Source: Excoecaria cochinchinensis | Taxonomy: Eukaryota > Streptophyta > Magnoliopsida > Malpighiales > Euphorbiaceae | Assembly: GCA_947683425.1 (NCBI GenBank) | Contig: CANTUQ010000037.1 | Coordinates: forward strand, 7,890,501 to 7,954,500 | Reading direction: 5' to 3' | Length of the DNA stretch: 64,000 bases | Shown here: in pieces, positions 1 to 11,758 of the stretch | Layout of the letters: every line of letters begins with the position of its first letter | Position numbering within the stretch: the stretch's first letter is position 1 | The notes under the pieces: generated by a model | The model's input: the letters and a program-made list of their open reading frames with translations, nothing else | The model's database searches: none | Told to the model about the DNA's origin: nothing | Made by a program: the position numbers and the translations under genes

Positions 1-1259
1 ATAAATAGTTAATAAATTAAAATCGATACTTTAATTATTAATAAGATAAATTTAATTATTATATCTATATGAATATACAATTAATTTTATTTACTTTTAG
101 TGCCACTCAACTAATACTTATTTATTTTATTCACAATTTTTATATGAATATGTAAATTAAAAATTAATTTATATATAGTTATTATTTATTATGAAATCTA
201 CCAATTAATGTAAATGTATGAGTATATAATATTAATCACCTTATCAATAATTTAATTTATTTTTAGCATCACCCAACCAGCACTCATATATTTTTAGCAT
301 AATATTTATATGAGTAATTGATGTTGTATTTTAATAATATAATTATATACAATTATTGTATCAATAAAATTTTACCAATTAATGTAATTATATGAGTATA
401 TAATAAAATTTTACCGATTAATATAAATATATGAGTATATAATGAAATTTTACCAATTAATATAAATATATAAGTAGATAATAATCTTACCAATAATTTA
501 ATTAGCTTCGTAGTTAGTACTATAAAAATGAGTGTTTTTCATTATCACAATATTTTCCTTTTCATTAAAATTTTCTATATATATATAGATAATTTGATAA
601 ATGAAAATTAAGACGTAATTGATCAAGTTTACTACGTATTATTAATAATATATTATATTAAACTACAAAACTTATAAAAAGATGGTTGTATTTCACATTC
701 ACCCTTATAAGTTATAACTATTAACTATAATAGTAATTAACAGTCTTTTAATGTCACTCAACTAATTCCATTTACATTTAGTGTTACTCAACTAATATTT
801 ATCAAAATTTATATATGATTGAAGGTAGTAATATATATAATTTTTGTTCTCATAAACTTAACTAATATTTGATTAACACACACCAATCATCGGCAAGGAC
901 CAAATGAATGGTGATCAAAGCATCAGTATTAATTAAACATTAACAATATAGGTCAAAGCAATTTAAAATTTAAAACGATATTATATATTTAAACAATTGA
1001 ATATACTTATAATTTTAAATAAATGTATATTTTTTGTGCAATGAACTTTAGTATCAATATAATTTTTTAGTTGTGCATTTAAAAATAATAAAATAAAAAA
1101 AATAAAATTTTTTTTGTGTGAATTGAGAATAAAATTTGAAAATTTTTAGAGAGATGAAAATTTTTATTTTGACTTTTTTTTGGAGGGAATTAAAATTAAA
1201 ATTTAAAGAATTGTGAATTGTTAAAATATTTAAAAAAACAAATTATTAAAATTAAAGGA
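1..1259. other. AT-rich intergenic DNA, no gene seen
   Basis: The stretch is very AT-rich, with recurring phrases such as 'taccaattaat' and 'atgagtatataat', and holds no ORF of useful length on either strand. I recognise no coding similarity or terminal repeats. It is probably old degraded repeat sequence; the short tandem block within it is listed separately. Confidence 0.6.
362..478. repeat. Short tandem repeat, about 39 bp x 3
   Basis: Three consecutive units begin with 'aaattttacc' near positions 367, 406 and 445 and continue with 'attaatataaatatatgag' variants. A looser related copy lies near 190-230. The units differ by a few substitutions, so the array is not recent. No function is suggested. 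Confidence 0.7.
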
Positions 1260-2845
1260 AAAAAAAATGAAAGATCCATCTAAATTAGGTTTTGAGTGCT
1301 CCCTTCCCTCTATTTCTCCTCGCTGCTGCTTCTTCTACTACTCGCTTTTCTCTGTCTTTTCTTCGGTGCTCCCTTCACTCGCAGCCGCTTTTGCTGCTCA
1401 TCTTTTTTCATTTCTTTTCTTTTTTTCGGTGCCCCTACCACTGTGACAGTAAAACCCACAAAACGATCCCCTGCATCTTGTTCAGTAACCAAACTTTGGC
1501 GATTCCCTCCAATTAATTGAGTCTGCATTGTGCCTTTCTTTTATCTAAAGCATTATTTCTTCTAAAATCCATTATTGATTCTGAAAACCCTTGATTTTGT
1601 TCAATAATCAACCACTGTTATTTGGATGGTTGTTTTGTTTATGTTTTCTTGACCTTTTATTTATGGTATTTTACATTTAAGTGTTATAGGATCTGTGTGT
1701 TTTCACATTTTATTTCATCGGTTTGTGTCGCTTCACGTCGTTGCTATTCAAGCAGGTATGAGAATTGTGTTTTGATGCTTTCATTTATATGCTTGTTTCT
1801 GTATTTAGTAATGTGTTTGATAGAGGAATAGGCTAATTAGCCTGGGAAAAGAATATTGTTTTGTTTGATTCTGATCAGCAACTTGTTAATTATGTATATG
1901 AGGTTAGATTGTGTTAGAGAAATTAGATAAATTAGTTAATCAAATCAACGTATTTTATTCATTGCTTTGTTTAAAATTACTAATTTGGATCTGTTCTTGA
2001 GATATCTTTATTTAATAGGTGCTAGTTTTTAGAAAGTCTCGATAAAATATAATATGCTTTTGAAGTCATTGAATATTTACTAATTATGTATATGATTTTC
2101 CCTATGGACTTTGGGTGTTCTTCATTTTCTAACTTTTTTACATGCACTCACAGTTTCAGCATTTTTTGGACATTAGACGTTTCATGTATAATTGTTGTTC
2201 ATCTACTGTTAACTGCAAAAAATGGTAGGACGGTATGAGTTATGGATCTGCTCTTGAGATATTTTTATTTAATATGCTTTTGAAGTCATTGAATATTCAT
2301 GATCTAAAAATATTTGGAGTGTGTGCTGCTACTGGTGGTAGGTTAAGATAGTACATTAGTATACGTGCTGAGATCTTTATATTTGAAGTACATGCCCCTA
2401 CTGGTGGTGGGTTAAGATAGTATGAAGTTAGTAATATAACTTCATAGATAATTCAATATTAGGTTAGCAAATTGGCAAAGTCTAATATTTTATTCATTGC
2501 TCTATTTTTTTTTATCTTTTAAAGTTTAATATTTTATTCATTGCTCTATTTTTTTTAATCTTTTCAATGTTTTTTTCATTACCAAATATTAATTAATTAA
2601 TATATGTATTAGATAGATTAATTAGATTGCCAAAAGTCGGCTACACTTTTAGCTTCTGAAGCATCAACAGAAGAACTGGAAAAATTTGAATCAGGTAATT
2701 ATTATATTCGCATAAATTCTGAAATTATTTATTGAATGTTTTGATTTTTTTGGTCTAATATTTAATTTTTTTGTTATTTTTAGATATTACTCAAGATCCT
2801 CAAATTAATGCGAGTATAATACAGAGAAAGATTGTCAAATGTTAA
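1260..2845 (+). pseudogene. Possible gene or transposon remnant with exon-like pieces
   Basis: A pyrimidine-rich 5'UTR-like stretch (about 1290-1540) is followed by AT-rich DNA. Two exon-like blocks then join in frame. The block ending at 2694 reads ...SATLLASEASTEELEKFES and stops at a GT donor. The block 2784-2845 follows a TTTTTAG acceptor and reads DITQDPQINASIIQRKIVKC before a stop codon. I do not recognise the family. Because a hAT-type end follows directly (to 3143), these could be exons of, or captured by, a decayed DNA transposon. The short ORFs over the CT-rich part are compositional. Confidence 0.3.
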
Positions 2846-2929
2846 TTTTTAAATTTTGTATGTTCTTATTGGGATATTTTAATTATATTTGTGTTTATTA
2901 TTGTTTATATTTATTTTGTAACTTTTTAA

Positions 2930-3143
2930 AAATATTGAATTATCCGAATTACCGTATTGTACTGTACTGTTTTGTTTTGTACCGAAAAATTGAACTGAAC
3001 TGTACCAAAAATTAAAAAACCCGTATCGAATTGTACCGAAATTTATAATAACCGAATTGTACCAAAATTTTTAGGAACCGAAATTTCAGTACAATACGGA
3101 GATTTGAAAATCCCCGAATTATACCAAACCGTGTACACCCCTA
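2930..3143. mobile_element. Truncated hAT-type transposon end
   Basis: The sequence ends in TGTACACCCCTA, a typical plant hAT terminus, preceded by many degenerate subterminal copies of 'accgaattgtacc'. No matching TAGGGGTGTAC start was found upstream in the window, so only one end is visible and the size is unknown. The element may include the exon-like blocks to its left. Confidence 0.5.
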
Positions 3144-5410
3144 AGGGCATCTATATGCGGCTACCAAACATGAGTTCCATCTGTTGTAGATAATTGAATT
3201 ACATGGGCAAGAATGGGTGAATTGGCTCCTAAGGAAAACACTTCTTTAGCCTTACGCTTCTTAGAATCATAAAAAAAAATCATAATGTTCTCCGCCAGCA
3301 ATAACATGAATAACTTCGGCTGGTGTTTTTTTACTCGAGCTAGCTCCTCCCTTATCTGTCTATCGAGGAATAGGGGAACATGCAGAGGTGTCATTGTCTC
3401 GGCTATTCTTAACATATTTGGGATAGGCTGCCTTTTTTAACTAAGTGCTCGATTTCTTTTTTGAGTTAATTACAATCGTCTGTGTCATGCCCCTTGTCCC
3501 TGTGGTAGGCACAGCATAGATTTTGGTCTCAATTGTGATTTTCCCTCATGGGTTTTGGCCAATTAACTTACCCATTTTGCTTTATCTAAGAGAGAATTTG
3601 AGCCTGAGATGTATTCAAAGGAGTAAACCTATCTTCATCTCGGGCTCTAGAATAGAGACTGGATAATTAAAAGTTCGATTTAAACTATTGGATCCCCTAT
3701 TTGTTTAGAAATTATTATGCCATCCATAACCATATGAGAGGACTCTTTGTAATTTGTCCTTGTATTGAGAAGAGTTGTATCGAAGTCGCTGTGCCTTATC
3801 CATTCTTATGTATTTATGAGCCTGGGACATAGGCTCGGTAAGTCGTTAGGAAGGTTCTTGCTCAAATAATTACTAAAATCTTGGCACTTGGTATTCGGAA
3901 CTAAAGCATTAACAACCACCTCCAAATTGAGATTTTAAATGTCCACAGCCACCACATTGAACCGCTCAACATAGGCTCCTAAGGGCTTGGTGTCCTCCTA
4001 TTGTACATGGTGTAGATTGACAAAGACTTTAGTAGGTCAGATTGTCGCCACAAACTTGGCGATAAAGTCAATGAACTGTTCAAAGCTTTCCGCAAAATGT
4101 TTGGGCAAATTTTGAAACCAAATATGAGCAAATTCGATAAGTGTTTTTCGAAAGATTTTGAAAAGTGTAGCATCCTATGTGGTATGAACAAGCATAGTGT
4201 GGTGAAATTGAACCAGATATGCCCGGGGATCAATATTGCTATTATACTTTAAATAATGTTGGTAGCTAGACTTTGGGAAAAGAAGCAGCCAATGTGTCTT
4301 TAGACAATAGTGTTCGGAAAGTGCCCTAATACTGTAGAATGTTTTGATTCTAGTATTTCTACATCCACTCTTGAAATAGCCGCTCAAATTCTTTGGAATT
4401 TAGGTTTTAGCCAATTAACTTGCCCATTTTGCTTCATCTAGGAGAGAATTTGAGCCCGGGATGTATTCAGGGGAGTAAACCTATCTTTATCTCGAGCTCT
4501 AGAATAGGGACTGGACAACTATTTGCTTGGGAATTGTTATGCCGGCCATAACCGTCTTTTCCAGAATGGCCTTGGGAAAGGACTCTTTGTAATTGTCCTT
4601 GTGTTGCGAAGATTTTACTGAAGTCGTCGTGCCTTGTCCATCCTTATGTATTTATGAGCTCGGGACATAGGCTTGCTAAAGTCCTTAAGAGGGTTCTTGC
4701 TCGAAGAATCACTGAAGTCTTGGCACTCTGTATTCAAACCTAAATCATTAACAACCACCTCTAAATTGAGGTTCTGAATGTCTATAGCCTCCACTTTGAA
4801 TCGCTCAACATAGGCACACAAGGTCTTGGTGTCCTCCTACTATACATGGTGTAGATCAGCAGAGATTTTGGTAGGTCAAATTGTCGCTACAAACTTGGCG
4901 ATTAAAATGTCACTGAACTGTTCGAAGCTTTCCATATAATGTTTGGGCAAATTTTGAAACCAAATATGAGCAGACTCTGTAAGTGTTTGTGGAAAGATCT
5001 TGAAAAGTGCCTGTGTGGTATGAATATGCATAGTGTGGTGAAACTAAACTGAGGAGCAGTGTTGCTATTGTACTTCAATAATGTTAGCAACTAGACTTTG
5101 GGAAAGAAACAACTAATAAGTCCTTAGACAATGGTGTTCAAAAAGTGCCCTAATACTGCAGAGTATTTTGATTATGGTATTTATACATCTGCTCATCAAA
5201 TAGCTGCTGAAACTCTTTGGTAGTTAGGGTTATTATTGAACCAACTGCAAGTAGCATAGGAGTGGGTATATTCGGTGGCTACCGCCCTTGACAAGTAGAT
5301 CATTGCTGGTTAAGTTGGGGGAAAGCGAGGGGAGCACAAAAGGCACAAGTGGTGGCGCTTGAGCCGCCATAGCAGCTAAAGTTACTATGAATACTGACGC
5401 CTTTAGGGGG
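3144..5410 (-). pseudogene. gag: Decayed Ty3/gypsy gag fragment (Tat-like)
   Basis: On the minus strand a broken reading frame shows the retrotransposon gag signature, with a stretch like AYVERFKVEAIDIQNLNLEV followed by the RAHKYIRMDKARRLQ helix typical of gypsy gag. Near 3480-3520 it reads CAYHRDKGHDTDDCN, the zinc-binding tail seen in Tat-lineage gag. An N-terminal region rich in Pro and Leu lies near 5233-5420. Several stops and frameshifts break it, and the middle is tandemly duplicated. No protease, RT or LTR of its own is attached; the right edge abuts an LTR fragment of another family at about 5411. Lineage is inferred from motif style only. Confidence 0.7.
3551..5231. repeat. Tandem duplication of about 850 bp within gag
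   Basis: Unit 1 (3551-4402) and unit 2 (4403-5231) both start with 'ggttttRgccaattaactt' and run through 'gtattca.rggagtaaacctatct', the 'aaatgtttgggcaaattttg' segment and the Leu-rich end. They differ by scattered substitutions and small indels. The duplication therefore predates much of the decay of the fragment. Confidence 0.75.
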
Positions 5411-6315
5411 TTACATACTTTAAACATCTAAGTATTTCAAGTATTCCTTAAGAATACCATTCGGCCAAACCTAGGGTTCCTACATCCATTTGTTTTCTTT
5501 CCATTTTAATAATTCAAATTCCCATTTTTAACCTTCCTAAACATGTCTATCAAATTTATTTCAATTAAACACGCATAGATCACATACATGTAATATGAAC
5601 ATAACCTAAAATCATACTTTTTTAATGGAAAAATAAGGATATTGTATCCACTAACCTTATTTTCTTGTTCTCCACATCTTAAGCATGTTTTTCATGCCTT
5701 AACGCCTTGAAACACCATCATCTCCTTTATCTTCCTTAAGTAGACGAATACAATTATCAAAGAAATCACCATAAATTTATTTCCTTTATGCAATATAATT
5801 GCATAAACATAATCTACACATCCTAAAGTACCTATTTAAACCTTTAAACCAATTTAAAAACATCAACTTTACATACCTCAATTTGACACATAAACTTTTT
5901 TACTTATTTTTTCTGACTTTATCCACTTCAAATGAGCTCTAATCACCACCATCAGATTTTAGAGAGGCTGAAATTTGCTTAGGAGGCCTGGATTTGGGGA
6001 GAGATAGAGAGAAAATGGAAGAAAAATGGAGAAAAAAGGAAGAAATTCACTTAGGCCAAAGGAGGAGAGGAGAAGGTCGGTTTCTCTAGGGATTTCTCCA
6101 GAGAAATCTGATCTTGGGGGGTATTTATAGGGGTAATTTGAACCAAACCAGATCCATCCAAAGTGGTCGAACCGGTTTAAAATAATTTTTGATTTTTCGG
6201 CCAAATTCAACTCTTCTATGGTAACTATAATTTCCTCAACTTATTTTCACTCCTAACCAATTCCATCATTCTTAGAATATGAAAAATAGCCTCCCTGCAA
6301 AATTTCAGGTAAAAT
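5411..6315 (-). mobile_element. LTR fragment of the giant-LTR family
   Basis: This segment is a close copy of 8511-9395, an inner part of the LTR at 6316-9867. It starts at 'ttacatactttaaacatc' and includes the 'agagatagagagaaaatgg' purine-rich block and the near-palindrome 'gatttctccagagaaatc'. Homology stops about 10 bp before the TGTAAC terminus of the next LTR. It is a truncated third copy, either an older insertion or a rearrangement product. Confidence 0.75.
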
Positions 6316-9300
6316 TGTAACACCTTATACCCGTAAGTGGTACGGATACCGGATGTTACAGCACTGCACTGACATACACTACAATGCACTTAACATATCA
6401 CTAGGATTTTTTTTTACAACAATAACAATCATATATATATACAATAACATAACAATTACACTAACACATATATATGTGCTCTCGTCTACTGCAATCGTAT
6501 ACATGCAATGCAAATCCTTCTATCCTTACTGTCGAATATTTCGTTCGGATGTCACTGCATCTTCTGCCACATCAAGACCAACCATAACCTGCGCGCAGTA
6601 ACACTCTATACGCTGAGCATTAAAAATGCCCAGTGGTGGATACATATCCTAAATTTTCCATAATCATATCTATATGCATGAACAAACAAGTGTATTTCCA
6701 TAATCACATCTTTTGAACATTAATTATTTACTTTGGTTATTTATCATTCTTATATCCTATGTTGTATTTTCTGTCACTATGTTTTAACATTTTCAATTCT
6801 ATTATCAGTGTTATTATTATGTGTACTATTAATCCTGACGATTCTAACACTATGCTCGGTTTATTAATTTACAATCACTTACATTAACAATCCTTATTAT
6901 CACTTCATCTATTTTTAAAATCTATACATGAGCACATCATTAGTCATTTTAATCACTTATTAGAACAGTCGTTAATATAACTCTTGGCAGTACCAATTTG
7001 ACATTTTTACTTTCTTTATGTCCTTAATGATTCCTTTACTTTTCCTTTAATTACACTAACTCTCTTGCATTTTACAGTTTCACTAATATTTTCCACTTGT
7101 TCAAATCTTATATAGTTTACTTAATTTCAATTAACCGTACTTCGAAATATATTCCTGAATTATTAACGTTATAATACAAATTACTAACTTATCTAGACAC
7201 TTATTATTCCTATAATTTCTCTTTTAGTTTTCTCTATCAAAACTATTACTATCATTAATGACATTATTATCAATCTTATTATTCACACTAACAATTCTCT
7301 ACACATTCACAATGACATCAATTTTAAATTATGACCTTGATAATTACACTGCTATATTTTACTATTATCTTTACATTTATTATTCCCCATTATAATTATT
7401 TAAATACTTTTAACATTCTAATTTAACAAGTTACACAATTAATTTTATCAATCCTTTTTAAATTTTCATTCAATAACCATGCACTATAATTTAATTCACT
7501 AAAGTCTTTCTAAAAATTTTACTATAAATAATTTACAATTTAGTCCTCTACATTTGCCATAATTACAAATTTACCCTTCTATTTCACTTTATTAACATTA
7601 TCATTATTATTATTCTCATTATTAGTTTTATTAATTTCTATTATTATTTCTTAATTACAAACATATAACCAATTCAATGTTCTAATAATTTCACTCCATA
7701 GTCCATTTCCTTATCAATTTACCTTAATCCATATTTTACATTAATGCTATTCTTGTAGTTTTATTATTAATACGTAAATTTTTTCTCAATTTCATTCCAT
7801 TATATAATTAACATTATAATGTGTCCATTATTTTCTTTTTATATTAACACTATCTTAGTAATCACATTACAATATATTACTATTACCTTTATAACGCTAC
7901 TATCGGACTGTCAATTAACAATCTATTATGTTATTTTTTTACTTTAATATATCATAGCCCATAACATTCACTTTAGACATAATGTATATTCAACATATAA
8001 AATATTCAATTAAACAATTAAAAATTCTAATTAATTTATTTTACACTCCATTTCATTTATAAATTTATTTTTAAACATTTCTATTATCAATTTCACAAAA
8101 TTAACTACAAGATTATCAACATACTAATTCGGCCATCACTTGCACTATACTTTAAAATTTCTCATTTTAAACATTAATCACTTATATCTCACTCATTAAC
8201 CCACATTAACACTAAACATAACATTTTACACAATTTACGTGTCAATATTTTTTTACTTTATACATATTAGATTATCATACCAAATTATTTTCAATTAAAT
8301 TCCATTTATTCTAATTAACTTAATGCACACTCTATTATCATTCTAATGTCATTTTATGCCATTTCACTTAATCAAGTATCAAAGTATACTAAATTACCTT
8401 AACCAATTCTATTCGGCCAAGGTGTGTCCATACCATTTCACTTAGTTTTCTTTCTTCTAATCACTTAATTAACTAAATTACATGTTAAACATCACTAATA
8501 CACTTGTTACATGCTTTAAACATCAAAGTATTTCAAGTATTCCTTAAGAATACCATTCGGCCAAACCTAGGGTTCCTTCATCCATTTGTTTTCTTTCCAT
8601 TTTAATCATTCAAAACCCCATTTTTAACCATCCTAAACATGTCTATCAAATTTATTTCAATTAAACATGCATAGATCACATACATGTAATATGAATATAA
8701 CCTAAAATCATACTTTTTCAATGAAAAAAGAAGGATATTATATCCACTAACCTTATTTTCTTATTCTCCACATCTTAAGCATACTTTGCATGCCTTAACT
8801 CCTTGAAACACCATCATCTCCTTTATCTTCCTTAAGTGGCCGAATACAATTATCAAAGAAATCACCATAAATTTACTTCCTTTATGCAATATAATTATAT
8901 AAACATACTCTACACATCCTAAAGTACCTATTTGAACCTTTAACCTAATTTAAAAACATCAACTTTACATACCTCAATTTGACACATAAACTTTTTCACT
9001 TATTTTTTCTCACTTCTTTCACTTCAAATGAGCTCTAATTACCACTATCAGATTCTAGAGAGGCTAAACTTTGCTTAGGAGGCTTGCATTTGGGGAGAGA
9101 TAGAGAGAAAATGGAAGAAAAATGGAGAAGAAATGAAGAAATTCACTTAGGCTAAAGGAAGAGAGGAGAAGGTCGGTTTCTCTAGGGATTTCTCTAGAGA
9201 AATCTGGTAATTTGAACTGAACTAGGTCCAACCATAGTGGTCGAACCGGTTTAAACTAATTTTTGACTTTTTAGCCAAATTTCACTGTTCTTTGGTAACT

Positions 9301-9867
9301 ATAATTTTCTCAACTTATTTTCACTTCCAACCAAATCCATCATTCCTATAATATGAAAAATAGACTTTCTGCAAAATTTTAACTCAATCGGACTCCGTTT
9401 GGGGTCTGGTTCACTTAAACCGATTCGATTTAATACTGTTCGGTTCTATTACTGTCAAAAATTTATAAAAATTATTTTAAAACTTTACAGAACCCACATT
9501 AAATCCTTTAGATCTCATTTACTATTTTTAAAAATTTGATCAAAGTTCACTCAACCCTGGTTACTATTGAATCGAACTAGAGGATTTCCTTCAGTCTAAC
9601 TTTCGGGGAGTTATTTGACCTCATTTTCACTCAAAATTTTACCACCATACTCCTTATAACTTATACTTTTCAATGGTCTAATAAAATATTTTTCACTACT
9701 GGCTTACCGGGAGGTCACCCATCAGGGGCTACCCTGACCTGAACATGTTTAACTTTTCTCCTCTACTATCTTTTAAGGCACAACCATTGATATTTTTTTA
9801 TGAAATTCACACTATAAACTCTATAAATTTCACTGATCACCACTAACCCGGTATTCAGGCCATTACA
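6316..9867 (-). mobile_element. 3' LTR (3.55 kb) of giant-LTR element E
   Basis: In minus orientation the LTR starts TGTAATGGCCTGAATACC next to a PPT (9868-9880) and ends GGTATAAGGTGTTACA at 6316. The terminal 490 bp (6316-6807) are repeated at 10149-10637 beside a PBS, which identifies the two LTRs. Roughly 6840-8500 is almost devoid of G on the plus strand (C-poor in sense). An exon/UTR-like purine block lies near 9060-9200, including the perfect 18-nt palindrome GATTTCTCTAGAGAAATC. There is no ORF of note. The left TSD would be 'aaaat'; the right one cannot be checked. Confidence 0.8.
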
Positions 9868-9880
9868 ATTCTCCCCCACT
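9868..9880 (-). promoter_or_regulatory. Polypurine tract of element E
   Basis: The sense strand reads AGTGGGGGAGAAT directly before the LTR start TGTAATGG. This is the expected plus-strand primer position in an LTR retrotransposon. Confidence 0.8.
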
Positions 9881-10124
9881 AAATTTTTCGTATGTACCAC
9901 AATCACATATCACCACCACTATGCTTTGAGAACATGCAATTCAGGAAATCTATTTACTTCCCATCAGCCATCATAATTTGCATTCTCTTACAATTCTATG
10001 ACCCTATACTATCCTTATGTCTCCTCGATACCTTTACTCACTTCTATCATCAATACCTATTCATGGCATCTATACGTATCACTTTGTCCTCATTACACTA
10101 TCTACGATCCTAGGACCACCTAAA

Positions 10125-10140
10125 CCAGGCTCTGATACCA
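10125..10140 (-). promoter_or_regulatory. Primer-binding site for initiator tRNA-Met
   Basis: The sense strand reads TGGTATCAGAGCCTGG, the classic plant PBS complementary to the 3' end of initiator methionine tRNA. It lies 8 nt inside the LTR boundary at 10149. Confidence 0.85.
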
Positions 10141-10148
10141 AAAAAAAT

Positions 10149-10637
10149 TGTAACGCCCTATACCTGTAAGTAGTACAGATACCGGATGTCACAGCACTGC
10201 ACTGACATACACTACAATGCACTTAACATATCAGTAGGATTTTTTTTACAACAATAACAATCATATATATACAATAACATAACAATTACACTAACACGTA
10301 CATCTATGCTCTCGTCTACTGCAATCGTATACATGTCATGCCAATCCTTCTATCCTTGTTGTCGAATACTTCGTTCGGATGTCACTACATCTTCGGCCAC
10401 ATCAAAACCTACCATAACCTGCACGCAGTAACACTCTACGCGCTAAGCATTAAAAATGGCCAGTGGTGGATACATATCCTAAATTTTCCATAATCATATC
10501 TATATGCATGCACAAACAAGCGTATTTCCGTAATCGCATCTTTTGAACATTAATTATTTACTTTGGTCATTTATCATTCTTCTATCCTATGTTGTCTTTT
10601 CTGTCACTATGCTTTAACATTTTCAATTCTATTATCA
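10149..10637 (-). mobile_element. Truncated 5' LTR of element E
   Basis: It matches 6316-6807 with scattered differences, beginning TGTAACGCCCTATACC. The match ends abruptly after 'ttcaattctattatca' at 10637, where unrelated sequence starts. About 3 kb of this LTR, and the right TSD, have been lost. Confidence 0.8.
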
Positions 10638-11481
10638 AAAGCCGGAGTGGTGCCTAAAGGAAAAAGTGGTTGAGCTAATTGTGGTAAAGGGACATTTGTT
10701 TGAGGCTCCATTAATGAACCAGTTGGGATGTTTAAATCTGGAAGAGATTCATAATGGAAGGTTTTTTCCATGCTCACCGCACCAAATGATAACAACTCAA
10801 TTTTCGAACTGTTAGCTAGGATTAGCTTTAAAATAAAATAACCATAGCCTGACTTCCAGTAAAGACATAAATTACCTAAAAATAAGAAAAATTCAGTGAA
10901 GTTACAGATGAGGAACACTTTGACCGTCAAGTTAGATATTATTTAGGGAAAACTGGATGTGATGTTAAGAATAAAGGAAAGTCATACTTGTTATGTGAAT
11001 TGTTGAACTATTTATAGGGCCTATAGCTTGAATGCTCATTGAAGTCAGGGTAATTAATCTTCATTAATTGTCTGAACTGTTATGCAAGTGTAATGGTTGC
11101 TATCGTTATGGGACTATAAAAGTCTAAATTATTATGGAAGTGTAAAGGCTATAATTCTACAGTTCAAATCCGGACTTTGTCACTTAGCCCAAGTTGATTG
11201 CATAATCCGTGGTACCGGACTGATCTATGGAGTCTGGTTATAACCAATAATCAGGTTTGGTAATAGATATGGCAATTTTTTGCAAATAATTTATCCATTG
11301 CTAACCAAAGGCATGGTAAAAATAAAAAATAAAAAAAATAAAAGAATCAGTTTGGTTTCAATGAAAAAAAGAAATAATCACTTCATTTCAGTTTTATCTA
11401 TTAATCAATTCAACAAGTGTTCAATGAAGGGCTCAGATTTATGGCACCAAAAAAAAAGGAATGGTGCAAATAAGATCTATG
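10638..11481. other. Unclassified segment with a short minus-strand ORF
   Basis: The segment starts at the truncation point of element E. A minus-strand ORF (10930-10607) reads into the LTR at its C end. Its middle, MEKTFHYESLPDLNIPTGSL, then Pro/Gln-rich residues, resembles host-type protein sequence more than transposon sequence. I do not recognise the family, so a captured exon is only a guess. The remainder to 11481 shows no coding or repeat structure that I can support. Confidence 0.3.
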
Positions 11482-11758
11482 TAGGTGTGAGCAAAAATCG
11501 ATTTTAATTGAAAAATTGAACCTAACTGACCGAATTTTTTAATTTTGGTTCGATTTTTTCATTTTTTTGTTCTATTTCGGTTGAGAAGTTAAAAAACTGC
11601 ACAAATTTGGTATGGTTACAATTTTAAAATTTCAAAATCGTAAAAAATTAAACCAGACCGAATTTATATAATATGGTGGCTTTTCATGCATATTTAAAAA
11701 AGTTCTTTTTTTATAATTATTTTCAAATGTTACCCTTTTCTTCTAAAACCCTACCAAC
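11482..11758. mobile_element. Possible hAT left end, host of the next element
   Basis: The sequence starts 'taggtgtgagcaaaaatcg' and carries repeated 'accgaattt' and 'aaccagaccg' phrases like hAT subterminal repeats. Mirror phrases ('actgaacc', 'ggaaccgaccg') occur at 13250-13370, so an outer element of about 1.9 kb is possible, with 11759-12793 inserted into it. No TSD was found, so the call is weak. Confidence 0.35.

Larger units (their letters stand above)
9868..10148 (-). mobile_element. 281-bp internal domain of element E (PPT and PBS only)
   Basis: The whole sequence between the two LTRs is 281 bp. Read on the minus strand it begins 8 nt after the LTR end with TGGTATCAGAGCC and ends with the purine run AGTGGGGGAGAAT touching the other LTR. 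It contains no ORF for gag or pol. The 73-codon ORF on the plus strand here is on the antisense strand of the element and is not a candidate gene. The element is therefore wholly non-autonomous: giant LTRs around a minimal core. Confidence 0.8.

Noticed and set aside
1292..1528. Three overlapping ORFs on both strands
   Set aside because: Low-complexity CT-rich DNA reads open in several frames. It looks like a leader, not a protein.
9892..10113. Plus-strand 73-codon ORF in element E
   Set aside because: It is antisense to the 281-bp core between PPT and PBS, with no motif.
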